Shown here: one piece after another, positions 47,767 to 57,802 of the stretch
Numbering within the stretch: the first letter of the stretch is position 1
How the letters are laid out: each line of letters starts with the position of its first letter
Assembly (NCBI GenBank): GCA_029237775.1
Contig: JAQZBR010000009.1
Location: forward strand, 71,708-135,707
Origin: Bacteroidota bacterium
GTDB lineage: Bacteria > Bacteroidota > Bacteroidia > 2-12-FULL-35-15
DNA: 64,000 bases
Direction: 5' to 3'
Program-made: the position numbers and the translations under genes
Notes under the pieces: generated by a model
What the model saw: the letters and a program-made list of their open reading frames with translations, nothing else
Told to the model about the DNA's origin: nothing
Database searches by the model: none

Positions 47767-48705
47767 ATGAATCATAAAGTAAAAATATTTTCAGGTTCCG
47801 CTTCGCGCACCTTGTCTGAGAACATCAGCGCAAGCTACAAGCAGGAACTGGGAAAGGTGTCACTCCTTCGTTTCAGCGATGGAGAGATTCAGACTTCCTA
47901 TGAAGAAACAGTTCGCGGAAGCGATGTTTTTATCATCCAGTCGACCATGCCCCCGACTGAAAATCTTTTTGAACTTTTACTGATGATTGATGCCGCAAAA
48001 CGCGCATCTGCCAATAGAATCATTGCAGTGATCCCTTATTTTGGGTTTGCACGCCAGGATCGTAAAGACCAGCCGCGTGTTGCGATCGGAGCTAAGATGG
48101 TTGCTAATCTGTTAGCTACAGCAGGCGCTACCCGTATCATCACGATGGATCTTCATGCTGATCAGATCCAGGGATTCTTTGAATGTCCTGTTGATCATTT
48201 ATACGCTTCTTCTATTTTTATCCCATACATCCAGGAATTAGACCTGCCGCATTTAACAATGGCTGCACCTGACATGGGTGGATCGAAAAGAGCAAATGCA
48301 TACGCTAAGTTCTTAAAGTCGGACCTTGTGATTTGTTATAAGCAACGCGCTAAGGCAAATGTGATAGAGAGCATGACTCTGATCGGTGATGTTGAAGGAA
48401 AAGATATTGTGCTTATTGATGATCTTATTGATACCGGTGGTACTCTTGCAAAAGCAGCCGACATGATGGTTGACAGAGGAGCTGCCAGTGTAAGAGCTTT
48501 TTGCACGCATGCTGTACTTTCAGGAAAAGCATACGAAAATCTGGAAAAATCGAAAATCACGGAGCTTGTTGTAACAGATACAATTCCTTTGAAGCAACAA
48601 AGCCCGAAAATAAAAGTATTATCTGTTGCTGATCTGTTCGCAAAGGTATTACACAGCGTACACAACTATGAATCTATCAGCTCGAATTTTATTGCGAGCG
48701 TTTAG
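47767..48705 (+). CDS. prs: Ribose-phosphate pyrophosphokinase
   Basis: 'KIFSGSASRTLSENISASY', 'RFSDGEIQTSYEETVRGSDVFIIQST', 'VLIDDLIDTGGTLAKAADMM'. Confidence 0.98.
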   Translation: MNHKVKIFSGSASRTLSENISASYKQELGKVSLLRFSDGEIQTSYEETVRGSDVFIIQSTMPPTENLFELLLMIDAAKRASANRIIAVIPYFGFARQDRKDQPRVAIGAKMVANLLATAGATRIITMDLHADQIQGFFECPVDHLYASSIFIPYIQELDLPHLTMAAPDMGGSKRANAYAKFLKSDLVICYKQRAKANVIESMTLIGDVEGKDIVLIDDLIDTGGTLAKAADMMVDRGAASVRAFCTHAVLSGKAYENLEKSKITELVVTDTIPLKQQSPKIKVLSVADLFAKVLHSVHNYESISSNFIASV

Positions 48706-48811
48706 AATAAAGAAAATCTGCGTCAAACTAAATAATCAGGCCTTCCGGGACGCAACGGAAAGCATAACTTAAAAAATCCCGTTTAGCATTGAGCAGCGGG
48801 TGATAAAAAAA

Positions 48812-49444
48812 ATGAAATCAGTATCTATTAGCGGTTCGCCAAGAGCGAACGTAGGGAAAAAAGATGCAACTGCATTGAGAAATGCAAAAGCAGTACCATG
48901 CGTACTTTACGGTGGTAAAGAACAAGTTCACTTTTCTGCTTTATTTGCAGACTTCCGTGACCTTCTTTACACTCCACATGTAAACACAGTGAACATCGAC
49001 ATTGAAGGTAAAAAATACCATGCGATCATTCAGGAAGCTCAGTACCACAGAGTGAACGACAGCCTTTTACACGTAGATTTCCTTGAGATCGTTGCTGGTA
49101 AGCCGGTAGTTATGAATATCCCTGTTAAAACAAAAGGAGTTTCTCCGGGTGTTAGAGCAGGTGGTAAATTGAACAAAAAATTAAAGACTTTAAAAGTTAA
49201 AGGTCTTGTTGAGAAAATGCCTGACACTATCGATATCGATATCAATGGTCTTGAGATCGGTGGTTCAGTTCGTGTAAGCGATCTTAAAATGGACGGACTT
49301 TCTTTCCTTGATGCTTCCAACGTAACTGTTGTTAGCGTTCAGGTAACACGTGCTGTTGCTGCTGAAGCTGCTGCTGCTGCTCCTGCTGCTGCGAAAGCTG
49401 CTCCTGCTGCCGCAAAAGCTGCACCTGCACCTGCTAAAAAATAA
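48812..49444 (+). CDS. rplY: 50S ribosomal protein L25 / general stress protein Ctc
   Basis: 'VSISGSPRANVGKKDATALRNAKAVPCVLYGGKEQVHF'; C-terminal Ala/Pro/Lys tail; ORF from GTG 48800, ATG 48812 preferred. Confidence 0.95.
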   Translation: MKSVSISGSPRANVGKKDATALRNAKAVPCVLYGGKEQVHFSALFADFRDLLYTPHVNTVNIDIEGKKYHAIIQEAQYHRVNDSLLHVDFLEIVAGKPVVMNIPVKTKGVSPGVRAGGKLNKKLKTLKVKGLVEKMPDTIDIDINGLEIGGSVRVSDLKMDGLSFLDASNVTVVSVQVTRAVAAEAAAAAPAAAKAAPAAAKAAPAPAKK

Positions 49445-49465
49445 TCAGGATTTAATTATTTAATA

Positions 49466-49501
49466 AAGTTGGTGGAAGCTTATTCCGCCAACTTTTTTTT
49501 A
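49466..49501 (+). terminator. Intrinsic terminator
   Basis: AAGTTGGTGGAA...TTCCGCCAACTT stem followed by a T-tract. Confidence 0.9.
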
Positions 49502-49520
49502 TTTTTACTAAAGGTTTGAA

Positions 49521-50087
49521 ATGAGTAAGTTTTTGATTGCCGGACTTGGTAATATTGGTGATGAGTATGAAAACACACGTCATAATATCGGCTTTAAAGT
49601 GCTGGATCATCTTGCAAAAGAAAATGGATTAAAATTTGCTGCAGACCGCCTCGCTGCTGTAACTGAGTACAAGTTCAAAGGGCGCACATTCGTTCTTATC
49701 AAACCTACCACTTACATGAATTTAAGTGGAAAAGCAATCAACTACTGGATGCAGGCTGAGAAGATCAGCAAAGAAAACCTCCTCGTTGTTACCGATGATA
49801 TCGCATTGCCTTTCGGTTCTTTACGCATGAAAGGCAAAGGAAGTGACGGAGGACATAACGGCTTGAAGAACATTCAGGAAGTTTTAAATTCAGTGGAGTA
49901 TGCTAGGCTTAGATTCGGTGTTGGAAGCGAGTTTTCGAAAGGCAGACAGGTTGAATATGTCCTCGGCAAATGGAGCAAAGAGGAAGAAGAACAACTTGAA
50001 CCACGAATTAAAATGGCTGTCGAAATGATCAAAGGTTTTGGAACTATTGGATTACAGCTTACAATGACAAATTATAACAAAAAATAA
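49521..50087 (+). CDS. pth: Aminoacyl-tRNA (peptidyl-tRNA) hydrolase
   Basis: 'FLIAGLGNIGDEYENTRHNIGFKVLDHLA', 'LIKPTTYMNLSGKAI', 'GSDGGHNGLKNI'. Confidence 0.97.
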   Translation: MSKFLIAGLGNIGDEYENTRHNIGFKVLDHLAKENGLKFAADRLAAVTEYKFKGRTFVLIKPTTYMNLSGKAINYWMQAEKISKENLLVVTDDIALPFGSLRMKGKGSDGGHNGLKNIQEVLNSVEYARLRFGVGSEFSKGRQVEYVLGKWSKEEEEQLEPRIKMAVEMIKGFGTIGLQLTMTNYNKK

Positions 50088-50147
50088 ATCAATCAGCTGC
50101 AACGGAAACTATTGTTCCTGCATCATTTAAATACTAAAACCAAACAC

Positions 50148-50906
50148 ATGAAAAAAATTACTTTATTCCTTTTTGCAATTGCATTCTCCTCTGTTATAAC
50201 CGCGCAAACAACCGTGCAGAGCGAAAACTTTACAACATATCTTGGAACATCTGTAACTGTTCCAACTGGCTGGACATTCACCTACAACGGAAATTACACT
50301 ACAACTGCATCATCCGGAACCAGCGGTCCGAATTCTTATAAGTTCGGTCAATCAGTGGGGGCGCCTCCTTCAATTATTACATCGCCAATGTTTACTCTTG
50401 CCGACAGTTTATCTTTTTGGATGAAAGGAAACAGCACTGATACCATCAGCACTTTTTACGTTCGTGAGTCGGCTGATAATATTACCTGGGATACGATTGC
50501 TATAATTAATCCAATCAACACCGCAGCCACCGGGATGACCTTAGGGTTCCCTGTTTCACCAACATCGCACTATATCAGTTTTGTTTATGCTAAATCTGCA
50601 GGAAACGTTGCATTCGATGACTACCGCTTGTTTCTGACCGGACCAATGTCTGTTGAAAACCATAATAATTCTGCAAGCTTAACTGTTTCTCCAAACCCAA
50701 GCTCAGGAATATTTAACCTTAACCTGAATAATGCTTCAAAAGCTCAGATAACTGTTTTTGACATCACCGGTAAAAAGATCCTTCAGAAAGAAACTTCAGT
50801 GGCGCAGCAATCAATTGATCTTTCTGCTCAGCCAGACGGAAGCTATTTTATCACTGTTAAAACAGACAAGGAATTGACCACTAAAAAAATCATCATCGTT
50901 AAATAA
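50148..50906 (+). CDS. Secreted protein with type A T9SS sorting domain
   Basis: Signal peptide; 'LTVSPNPSSGIFNLNLNN...VFDITGKKILQKE...DGSYFITVKTDKELTTKKIIIVK'; ORF from 50112, MKK start preferred. Confidence 0.88.
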   Translation: MKKITLFLFAIAFSSVITAQTTVQSENFTTYLGTSVTVPTGWTFTYNGNYTTTASSGTSGPNSYKFGQSVGAPPSIITSPMFTLADSLSFWMKGNSTDTISTFYVRESADNITWDTIAIINPINTAATGMTLGFPVSPTSHYISFVYAKSAGNVAFDDYRLFLTGPMSVENHNNSASLTVSPNPSSGIFNLNLNNASKAQITVFDITGKKILQKETSVAQQSIDLSAQPDGSYFITVKTDKELTTKKIIIVK

Positions 50907-50914
50907 AAAGACAC

Positions 50915-52402
50915 ATGAAAAGAATTTTACTTTTTGCATTTACAGCTTTTACTTCTTTATCATTCGCGCAGACAACTGTGCAGAGTGAAGATTTCACAAC
51001 GTATCTGGGGACGGCAGTTACTGTCCCTGCAGGCTGGACATTCTCATACAACGGGAACTACACAACAACAGCCTCTTCAGGAACCAGCGGTCCAAACTCC
51101 TATAAGTTCGGAGTAGACAATGCAACAATCACAAGCCCAATGTTCACCTCTGCAGACACATTGTCTTTCTGGCTTAAAGGGAATGGAACAGATGCAGCTT
51201 CCAAACTGATAATACTTGAATCTGCTGACAATATCACTTATGATACGTTAGCTCAAATAAGTCCGCTACCTACTAATACCACGGGGATGACTTATAAATA
51301 TGCTGTTGATCCTACGTCACAGTACATCCGTTTTGTGTATGATAAGTCGGTAGGTAACGCAGCATTTGACGATTACAGATTATTTAAAAATGCTGCTGTC
51401 GTTTCTTCTGTAACTGCAGACTTTGCAACCGCTGATGTTTGTGATAATGACAGCGTGCATTTTATGGATCAATCAACAGGTACAGGCGGACCGATCACAA
51501 GCTATCTCTGGAACTTTGATGATGGATCAACTTCAACAAGCCAAAACCCTGTTCATTTATACAGCGCTCCAGGTGGATATGAAGTTAGCCTAACCGTTAT
51601 CGACAGCTCTCTAAACACTGACACTTTCACAGATTCTGTGTTTGTTCATCCTAACCCAATGGCTGATTTTATGTTAATGCCTGCATGCGGTGGAACGTTT
51701 GGCTTTATGGACATGACCGGTGGCGTTAATGGTCCGAATACTACCTGGTCATGGAATTTCGGAGACCCTGCCAGCGGTGTAAACGATACATCATCACTTC
51801 AGGATCCTTCACATACATATAATGTAAATGGAACTTATACTGTCACGGAAGTGGTAACAAACGCTTATGGTTGTACGGATACCATGATGCTAATGGTGAT
51901 GAATTCAATACTAAGTACTGGTATCAATTCTTCCATTATCGGAGACAGTGCATTTTTTACAGGAACAATTTCCGGAGGTAATCCTCCTTACAATTACGGT
52001 ATTAATTTCGGTGACGGAACACCAAACGTAATGAACGACAGCGCAAGCCATATTTATGCTGACGGAACTTACACTGCGTGCTTTATGACTGTGGATGCAA
52101 ACGGTTGTATGGACAGTACCTGCACAACCTTTACAATCCTTAGTACCGGTGTTGCTAATTTAGCGGAGATTTCTTCTGCTGTAACAATTGCTCCAAATCC
52201 TTCTGAAAATGGTATTTTTACAGTTACTTCCGGAAACGCCTTAGTCAGCATTTACAATATTCTTGGAAAAAATATCCTTAGCAAGAAAGTAACTGAAGGA
52301 AGAAACACATTCGATCTTTCTGAACAGGCAAATGGAAGTTACTACATCACGGTTCAATCAGAAAAGTATGTAACAACTAAAAAGATCATCATCAATAAAT
52401 AA
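50915..52402 (+). CDS. Secreted PKD-domain protein with type A T9SS sorting domain, paralogue of the preceding gene
   Basis: N-terminal region near-identical to the upstream gene; PKD 'SYLWNFDDGSTSTSQNPVHLYSAPGGYEVSLTV'; C-terminus 'NGSYYITVQSEKYVTTKKIIINK'. Confidence 0.9.
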   Translation: MKRILLFAFTAFTSLSFAQTTVQSEDFTTYLGTAVTVPAGWTFSYNGNYTTTASSGTSGPNSYKFGVDNATITSPMFTSADTLSFWLKGNGTDAASKLIILESADNITYDTLAQISPLPTNTTGMTYKYAVDPTSQYIRFVYDKSVGNAAFDDYRLFKNAAVVSSVTADFATADVCDNDSVHFMDQSTGTGGPITSYLWNFDDGSTSTSQNPVHLYSAPGGYEVSLTVIDSSLNTDTFTDSVFVHPNPMADFMLMPACGGTFGFMDMTGGVNGPNTTWSWNFGDPASGVNDTSSLQDPSHTYNVNGTYTVTEVVTNAYGCTDTMMLMVMNSILSTGINSSIIGDSAFFTGTISGGNPPYNYGINFGDGTPNVMNDSASHIYADGTYTACFMTVDANGCMDSTCTTFTILSTGVANLAEISSAVTIAPNPSENGIFTVTSGNALVSIYNILGKNILSKKVTEGRNTFDLSEQANGSYYITVQSEKYVTTKKIIINK

Positions 52403-52419
52403 GCAACAAGAATAAATAA

Positions 52420-52457
52420 GAGCGCCCTTTGATGACATCAAAGGGCGTTTTTGTTTT
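52420..52457 (+). terminator. Intrinsic terminator
   Basis: CGCCCTTTGATGACATCAAAGGGCG near-perfect hairpin then TTTTTGTTTTT. Confidence 0.92.
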
Positions 52458-52474
52458 TATCTTTGTATTCCTCA

Positions 52475-54280
52475 ATGCAGAAGCCCGAACACATACAAAA
52501 TCTTCTCCGATCCCTTCCGGATAGTCCCGGAGTATACCAGTATTACGATGCTGAAGGAAAGATCATTTATGTGGGTAAAGCTAAAAGCCTGAAGAAGAGA
52601 GTTGCTTCCTACTTTAATAAAGACCAGTACGAAAACGGCAAGACTCAGGTGCTTGTAAAGAAGATAGCTGATATCAAGTTCATCATCGTTAACACGGAGA
52701 TAGATGCGCTGCTCCTTGAAAACAATCTGATCAAAAAATACCAGCCACGATATAACGTGATGCTGAAGGATGACAAGACTTATCCATGGATCTGCATCAA
52801 AAATGAACGGTTTCCCCGTGTATTTTCCACACGTAATGTGATCCGTGACGGATCAACCTACTTCGGACCTTACGCTTCCGTGCGGGTGATGAATATGGTG
52901 CTCGACCTTATCAGACAGCTATTCAATCTGAGAACATGTAATTATCAGCTGACGGAAGAAAATATAAAAGCGGGCAAGTTTAAAGTTTGTCTGGAATATC
53001 ACATCGGGAACTGTGCAGCGCCATGCGTGGCGAAAGAAACAGAAGCGGAATACAACCAGACCATTGCCGCTATAAAAGATATTGTAAAAGGAAATGCGAG
53101 CTCTGTTGCCAAATATCTTAAGGACATCATGCAGGAGCAGGTAGCAAACATGGAGTTTGAGAAGGCACAGTTAACAAAAGAAAAGATAGATCTCCTGGAG
53201 AAATTTCAGAGTAAGTCCACCGTTGTACATCCTACGATTACAAATGTTGACGTTTACTCGATCATTACGGATGACCGTTTCGGCTATGTGAATTTTTTAA
53301 AGATCATGAACGGATCGATCATTCAATCACATACCATTGAATTAAAGAAGAAACTGGAAGAATCACCGGAGGAGCTTTTAACACTTGCCATCATAGAGCT
53401 TCGCGAACGCTTTGAAAGCCATGCAAAAGAGATCATAGTGCCATTCGAAATTGAACTTGAATTGCCAGGTTCCGATTTTTTTGTGCCGCAGCGAGGTGAT
53501 AAAAAACAATTGCTTGAGTTATCGGAACGAAATGTTGAATACTATAGAAAAGAAAAACTCAAGCAGGAAAGTCTGGTTGATCCGGAACGTCACGTAAAAC
53601 GGATCCTTGAACAAATGAAGAAAGATCTTCATTTACAGGAAGAGCCACGACATATCGAATGCTTTGATAATTCTAACTTTCAGGGGGCATATCCTGTTGC
53701 TGCGATGACCGTTTTTAAAGACACTAAGCCAAGCAAAAAAGATTACAGGCATTTTAACATTAAAACCGTTGAAGGGCCTGACGATTTTGCTTCGATGGAA
53801 GAGATCATTTACAGGCGATATAAAAGAGTTTTAGAAGAAGGAAGCTCCATGCCACAACTGATCGTAATTGATGGTGGCAAAGGCCAGTTAAGCTCCGCGT
53901 TGGAAAGCCTGGAGAAGCTTGGGCTTAGAGGTAAAGTTGCGATCATCGGAATTGCGAAAAAACTGGAAGAAATTTATTTTCCGGGAGATTCCATTCCGCT
54001 CTATCTTGATAAAAGAAGCGAAACACTAAAGATCATCCAGCAGATCCGTGATGAAGCACATCGCTTCGGCATCACACATCACAGGAAGCGCAGGGATAAA
54101 GGGACGTTAAAGACAGAGCTCACGGAGATCAAAGGGATCAGCGATACCACTGCAAATAAATTGCTTTCACACTTTAAATCGGTGAAGCGAGTGAAAGAAG
54201 CTACTGAAGAAGAACTGGCAGCTGTGATCGGAAAATCAAAGGCCAATACTGTGGCCGAGTTTTATAAAGCTAAGAATTAG
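52475..54280 (+). CDS. uvrC: Excinuclease ABC subunit C
   Basis: 'LPDSPGVYQYYDAEGKIIYVGKAKSLKKRVASYF', 'IECFDNSNFQGAYPVAAMTVF', C-terminal HhH. Confidence 0.98.
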   Translation: MQKPEHIQNLLRSLPDSPGVYQYYDAEGKIIYVGKAKSLKKRVASYFNKDQYENGKTQVLVKKIADIKFIIVNTEIDALLLENNLIKKYQPRYNVMLKDDKTYPWICIKNERFPRVFSTRNVIRDGSTYFGPYASVRVMNMVLDLIRQLFNLRTCNYQLTEENIKAGKFKVCLEYHIGNCAAPCVAKETEAEYNQTIAAIKDIVKGNASSVAKYLKDIMQEQVANMEFEKAQLTKEKIDLLEKFQSKSTVVHPTITNVDVYSIITDDRFGYVNFLKIMNGSIIQSHTIELKKKLEESPEELLTLAIIELRERFESHAKEIIVPFEIELELPGSDFFVPQRGDKKQLLELSERNVEYYRKEKLKQESLVDPERHVKRILEQMKKDLHLQEEPRHIECFDNSNFQGAYPVAAMTVFKDTKPSKKDYRHFNIKTVEGPDDFASMEEIIYRRYKRVLEEGSSMPQLIVIDGGKGQLSSALESLEKLGLRGKVAIIGIAKKLEEIYFPGDSIPLYLDKRSETLKIIQQIRDEAHRFGITHHRKRRDKGTLKTELTEIKGISDTTANKLLSHFKSVKRVKEATEEELAAVIGKSKANTVAEFYKAKN

Positions 54281-54283
54281 GAT

Positions 54284-56299
54284 CTATTTGTAGAACACAA
54301 CCTCGAGATCATCATAATAAAAATCCTCTCGAGATGGATTCCAGATGTAGATCTTTATTTCATCCCGCGGATTACGAAATGCCGGAAATACGAACTGGAT
54401 CTGCATATTCTGCCAATGCGAAGACCTTTTAAAATATTCGCGTAACATAAAATTCTGATAGAACAATTGCTCACCATTGCTGGAAACCGCAGCTACAAGC
54501 TGCACTTCATCCATAGACTCACCTGAAAGGAAAGAACAATTAACCAGGGCCTTTACATTTTCTGCATTCTGCAATTCACCGGCAAGCACGATCACATTTG
54601 CTCCGTATTCTGTAGCTGAATCGAGGCGCGCAAAAGACGTACGGTGGGTTTTTGACAAGGCTAAATTATTCGCATTTGTTAAATGAGGATCTTTCGCAAT
54701 ACTATCGAACGTTGCCGATACCGTAAATAATGTATTTGTCTTTGTTATCCCTAAAAACTCTTTTAAAGACTTCGGCTCGGACGATGTGCTCTTTTTATAA
54801 AAAGACACTTTTCCATTACCTGTTACGCGCTCGATCATGCTTGTTATTAACGGATAATTTTTGATCACATCAGAAACCAGGTATACATCCTGGATTGCTA
54901 TATAGTCCCATTTACACCACTGCAAGGCAACTCTTATATTTTCCCTGCTGGTCCCCATAAGCGTATAACCTTTGCGGTTCATTAGAATCAAAGGCGCGTT
55001 TGTAGTGTAAGCATCGATCACCAGAATCTTTGCATTTTTGTCGATCCCAACCGAATCCAGGAATTTTTCTGTTCCAATAAAATTTCTGTGTGTGATCTCT
55101 GCACGATCCCATGGGCCACTTGTATAACGCTCAGCCTGCGTTTTTTTATTGGCAAAAAAGAATAGGATAACGGCAATTCCAAATGCAGCAGTCCAGGCGC
55201 TTTTCTGATTCTGGGTTTGAACAGGCAGGTTTTTTATCACACATAATAACAGAAGGATCACCGGAATGAAAAACGAATCAAGGAAATAATAATCGTGCGC
55301 ATAGAACTGTGATGACATCAGCAGAAAGTAAATGATCATTCCGCAGCTCACAATAAAAAGCTGAAACCAGTATTTTTTATCCTCTTCAATATATGATCTC
55401 CTTCGGTAAAAAGTAAGTACTGAGATCAGCACCAGGATAAACATCAGGATATAATGCCAGATCGTAAAATAATGGAATGACCAGTGATCATACATTTCAA
55501 GCACTATCGCTTTGAATTCCTGAAGGTCTTTTGCAGGCTTGAAGCTATCAAGAAACATATTTCCGTACAATCTCCCTAAATGAGTATTGTACAGGTAATA
55601 AGCGATAATGATGAGAAAAGCCAGACCAAACATCAAGGCTTCTTTCTTTAAGAATATCTTCCTTTTTACCGATACAAATAATTGCTGAATAGCAACAGCA
55701 ACAAGAAACACAGTGAATGGCAAGCGCATTAATGCTGCCAGCAAAAAGAACAGAACGCACAAATACAGATGATTCTTCAGATGCTTTTCCCGGTAAAGAA
55801 AGAAATAATAATAAGCAACGAAAACGGAGGAAATAGCCGGAATGCTTGGTATAAAACCCGCCTGATAATAAACATATACGGGTGACAAAAAAACAAATAA
55901 AACCAGGAGCCAGGATTTTATCTCCGACCCCGTGGTGCGTTTGGTCAATAAATAAAGAAAGACCATCCCAATGATGCTGATGGTCAGGGTGTAAAGTCTG
56001 AAGACAACAGGTGCCGTTGTTCCGGTGATCTTCATTAGGATCGCTACAATAAATTCATTTAAGGGAAAATCGACTCTTGTAATACCATCTACCGTTTGCA
56101 GATTATATGTCGCGGGATGAAAGAGATCGAAGCCGTTTTCAAGAAACTGTAATGCAATAGCATAACGATCACTTTGTGTCCAGGCATGAATAAAGGAAGG
56201 GAACAGATATATCGTTGAATGATATAAAACAACGCTCAGCAAAATGAGGAACATTATCAGCACAGGAACTGAGCGCTTATTATTGATTTGTGTTTCCAT
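54284..56299 (-). CDS. Multi-pass membrane protein, GT-C glycosyltransferase-like
   Basis: ~11 hydrophobic segments; 'SFIHAWTQSDRYAIALQFLENGFDLFHPATYN' N-terminal loop with 'WTQSDR'; C-terminal soluble domain. Confidence 0.65.
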   Translation of the reverse strand: METQINNKRSVPVLIMFLILLSVVLYHSTIYLFPSFIHAWTQSDRYAIALQFLENGFDLFHPATYNLQTVDGITRVDFPLNEFIVAILMKITGTTAPVVFRLYTLTISIIGMVFLYLLTKRTTGSEIKSWLLVLFVFLSPVYVYYQAGFIPSIPAISSVFVAYYYFFLYREKHLKNHLYLCVLFFLLAALMRLPFTVFLVAVAIQQLFVSVKRKIFLKKEALMFGLAFLIIIAYYLYNTHLGRLYGNMFLDSFKPAKDLQEFKAIVLEMYDHWSFHYFTIWHYILMFILVLISVLTFYRRRSYIEEDKKYWFQLFIVSCGMIIYFLLMSSQFYAHDYYFLDSFFIPVILLLLCVIKNLPVQTQNQKSAWTAAFGIAVILFFFANKKTQAERYTSGPWDRAEITHRNFIGTEKFLDSVGIDKNAKILVIDAYTTNAPLILMNRKGYTLMGTSRENIRVALQWCKWDYIAIQDVYLVSDVIKNYPLITSMIERVTGNGKVSFYKKSTSSEPKSLKEFLGITKTNTLFTVSATFDSIAKDPHLTNANNLALSKTHRTSFARLDSATEYGANVIVLAGELQNAENVKALVNCSFLSGESMDEVQLVAAVSSNGEQLFYQNFMLREYFKRSSHWQNMQIQFVFPAFRNPRDEIKIYIWNPSREDFYYDDLEVVFYK

Positions 56300-56319
56300 C
56301 TTTTTTAACAGAATTTAAA

Positions 56320-57792
56320 TTATCTGATTTTTCGGTATTTACACAATGTTTTACCTCCCACAACAAATGAATTTCCGTCCTTATAGTACAAATGCCAATA
56401 CACAGTAGTTTTTAAAGGAAAAACTTCAAGCCAGTTGTCTTTCATCAGATAAATATACTTCTCTTTCTGCAATTGCTTTAGCATGTGTTGATTTCGGTTA
56501 TTCTGCTCAGGGATCGCTATTACATTCTCCGGGTCAGCGATAGAAACAATGTATGAACTCCAATAATCAGCTACAATGAAACATTTTCCAAGTTTTGTGA
56601 ATTCCTCCATGATATTGTACTTAGAAGCAAACCCTTGTCTGTTGTTCTTTTGAATAAAATGAAGTGTGCTGAAAAATCCGGAAACTGCACTTATTACTAA
56701 CAGGGAGACCAATAAAGCTTTCTTTTTTTGTAATGTAAGTATGTGATCCGTGAATATAAGTAGCACGAGGGTTAAAGAAATATAAACCGGTATAAAGAAT
56801 CTTCTTCCATATCCGTCAAGTCTGGCCCAGTGAGAGAAAAGGACCACCGTAAAAATAAGAAGCGCATCAAGGAGAAAGAAACAGAACCATTGCTTTTGTT
56901 GCCTGGAAAATTGTGATCCCACTCTGCGAAAAAGCAAAGACAACACTGTAATTAAAACAATGACCAGCCATGCGTAAAGGCTCATAACAGGCTGGCCCAG
57001 ATCAAAGATCAGCAGTTCTTTTACCGGCTGGAAGGCCGATTTAAGTCCCTCGATAGCCTCAGGGAACGTATTCAATACTACGTACTCATCATTCTCAATG
57101 TTAGATTTTTTTTTCGCATAGAGAATAAAGGAAATGCAAACCGCTGCCCCTGTGAGAAAATAGAACAAAGGAGCTTTGTATAATGCTGGAGTCGTAGATT
57201 TCCGGAAACAAAACAATACAGCAAACAATGTAAAGATCGAAATAATTGCCAGATCACAGGTCCAAACCGATATGGTGAGAATGATGACAAGTTTGGCCAT
57301 TATTAAATGTTGGCGAAGAGTCAGCTTCATACCGGGAACGATCTTTAAAATATTGATCAGATAAACTGCAATACCTATCAGACAGTACTCCATTCCGTAG
57401 GGAAATCGTAACAAATCAATGAACCAGACAGGTGGCAGAAACCAGCAAATGGCAAAGATGATCTTTGTAATATCGTTTTTGAAGATCGAGCAAAAACATA
57501 GGAATCCCGTTATCAGAAGAAGATAGTTGGCCAGAGAAACAGAATTTATCGCTGAGAAATTAAATGCTTTATAAAAAAGCTGAGCGATTAAGGGGATGAT
57601 CGTCCCGCCTCGGTTTTGCCCCCAGCAATAAATATCCTGGGGCAGCTTGTAATAGGCGGTCATTACAACATTCAATGCATCATCCGAATTTAACAATGCG
57701 TAGTAGCGCGAAGAAAAAAGACGGTAAGAAATCGCTATAATTATCCCGATGGTAAACCAGAGAATCCACTTCGAAGTCAGCTTAGATTGCAT
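56320..57792 (-). CDS. Multi-pass membrane protein, possibly GT-C-like
   Basis: Many TM segments; N-terminal 'YYALLNSDDALNVVMTAYYKLPQDIYCWGQNRGGTIIPLIAQLFY'. Confidence 0.6.
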   Translation of the reverse strand: MQSKLTSKWILWFTIGIIIAISYRLFSSRYYALLNSDDALNVVMTAYYKLPQDIYCWGQNRGGTIIPLIAQLFYKAFNFSAINSVSLANYLLLITGFLCFCSIFKNDITKIIFAICWFLPPVWFIDLLRFPYGMEYCLIGIAVYLINILKIVPGMKLTLRQHLIMAKLVIILTISVWTCDLAIISIFTLFAVLFCFRKSTTPALYKAPLFYFLTGAAVCISFILYAKKKSNIENDEYVVLNTFPEAIEGLKSAFQPVKELLIFDLGQPVMSLYAWLVIVLITVLSLLFRRVGSQFSRQQKQWFCFFLLDALLIFTVVLFSHWARLDGYGRRFFIPVYISLTLVLLIFTDHILTLQKKKALLVSLLVISAVSGFFSTLHFIQKNNRQGFASKYNIMEEFTKLGKCFIVADYWSSYIVSIADPENVIAIPEQNNRNQHMLKQLQKEKYIYLMKDNWLEVFPLKTTVYWHLYYKDGNSFVVGGKTLCKYRKIR

Positions 57793-57802
57793 CAGGAAAA
57801 AA

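Noticed and set aside
49360-49444. GCTGCT-rich stretch in rplY as a microsatellite locus
   Set aside because: Encodes the low-complexity Ala/Pro/Lys tail common in L25/Ctc proteins of this group; imperfect repeats.
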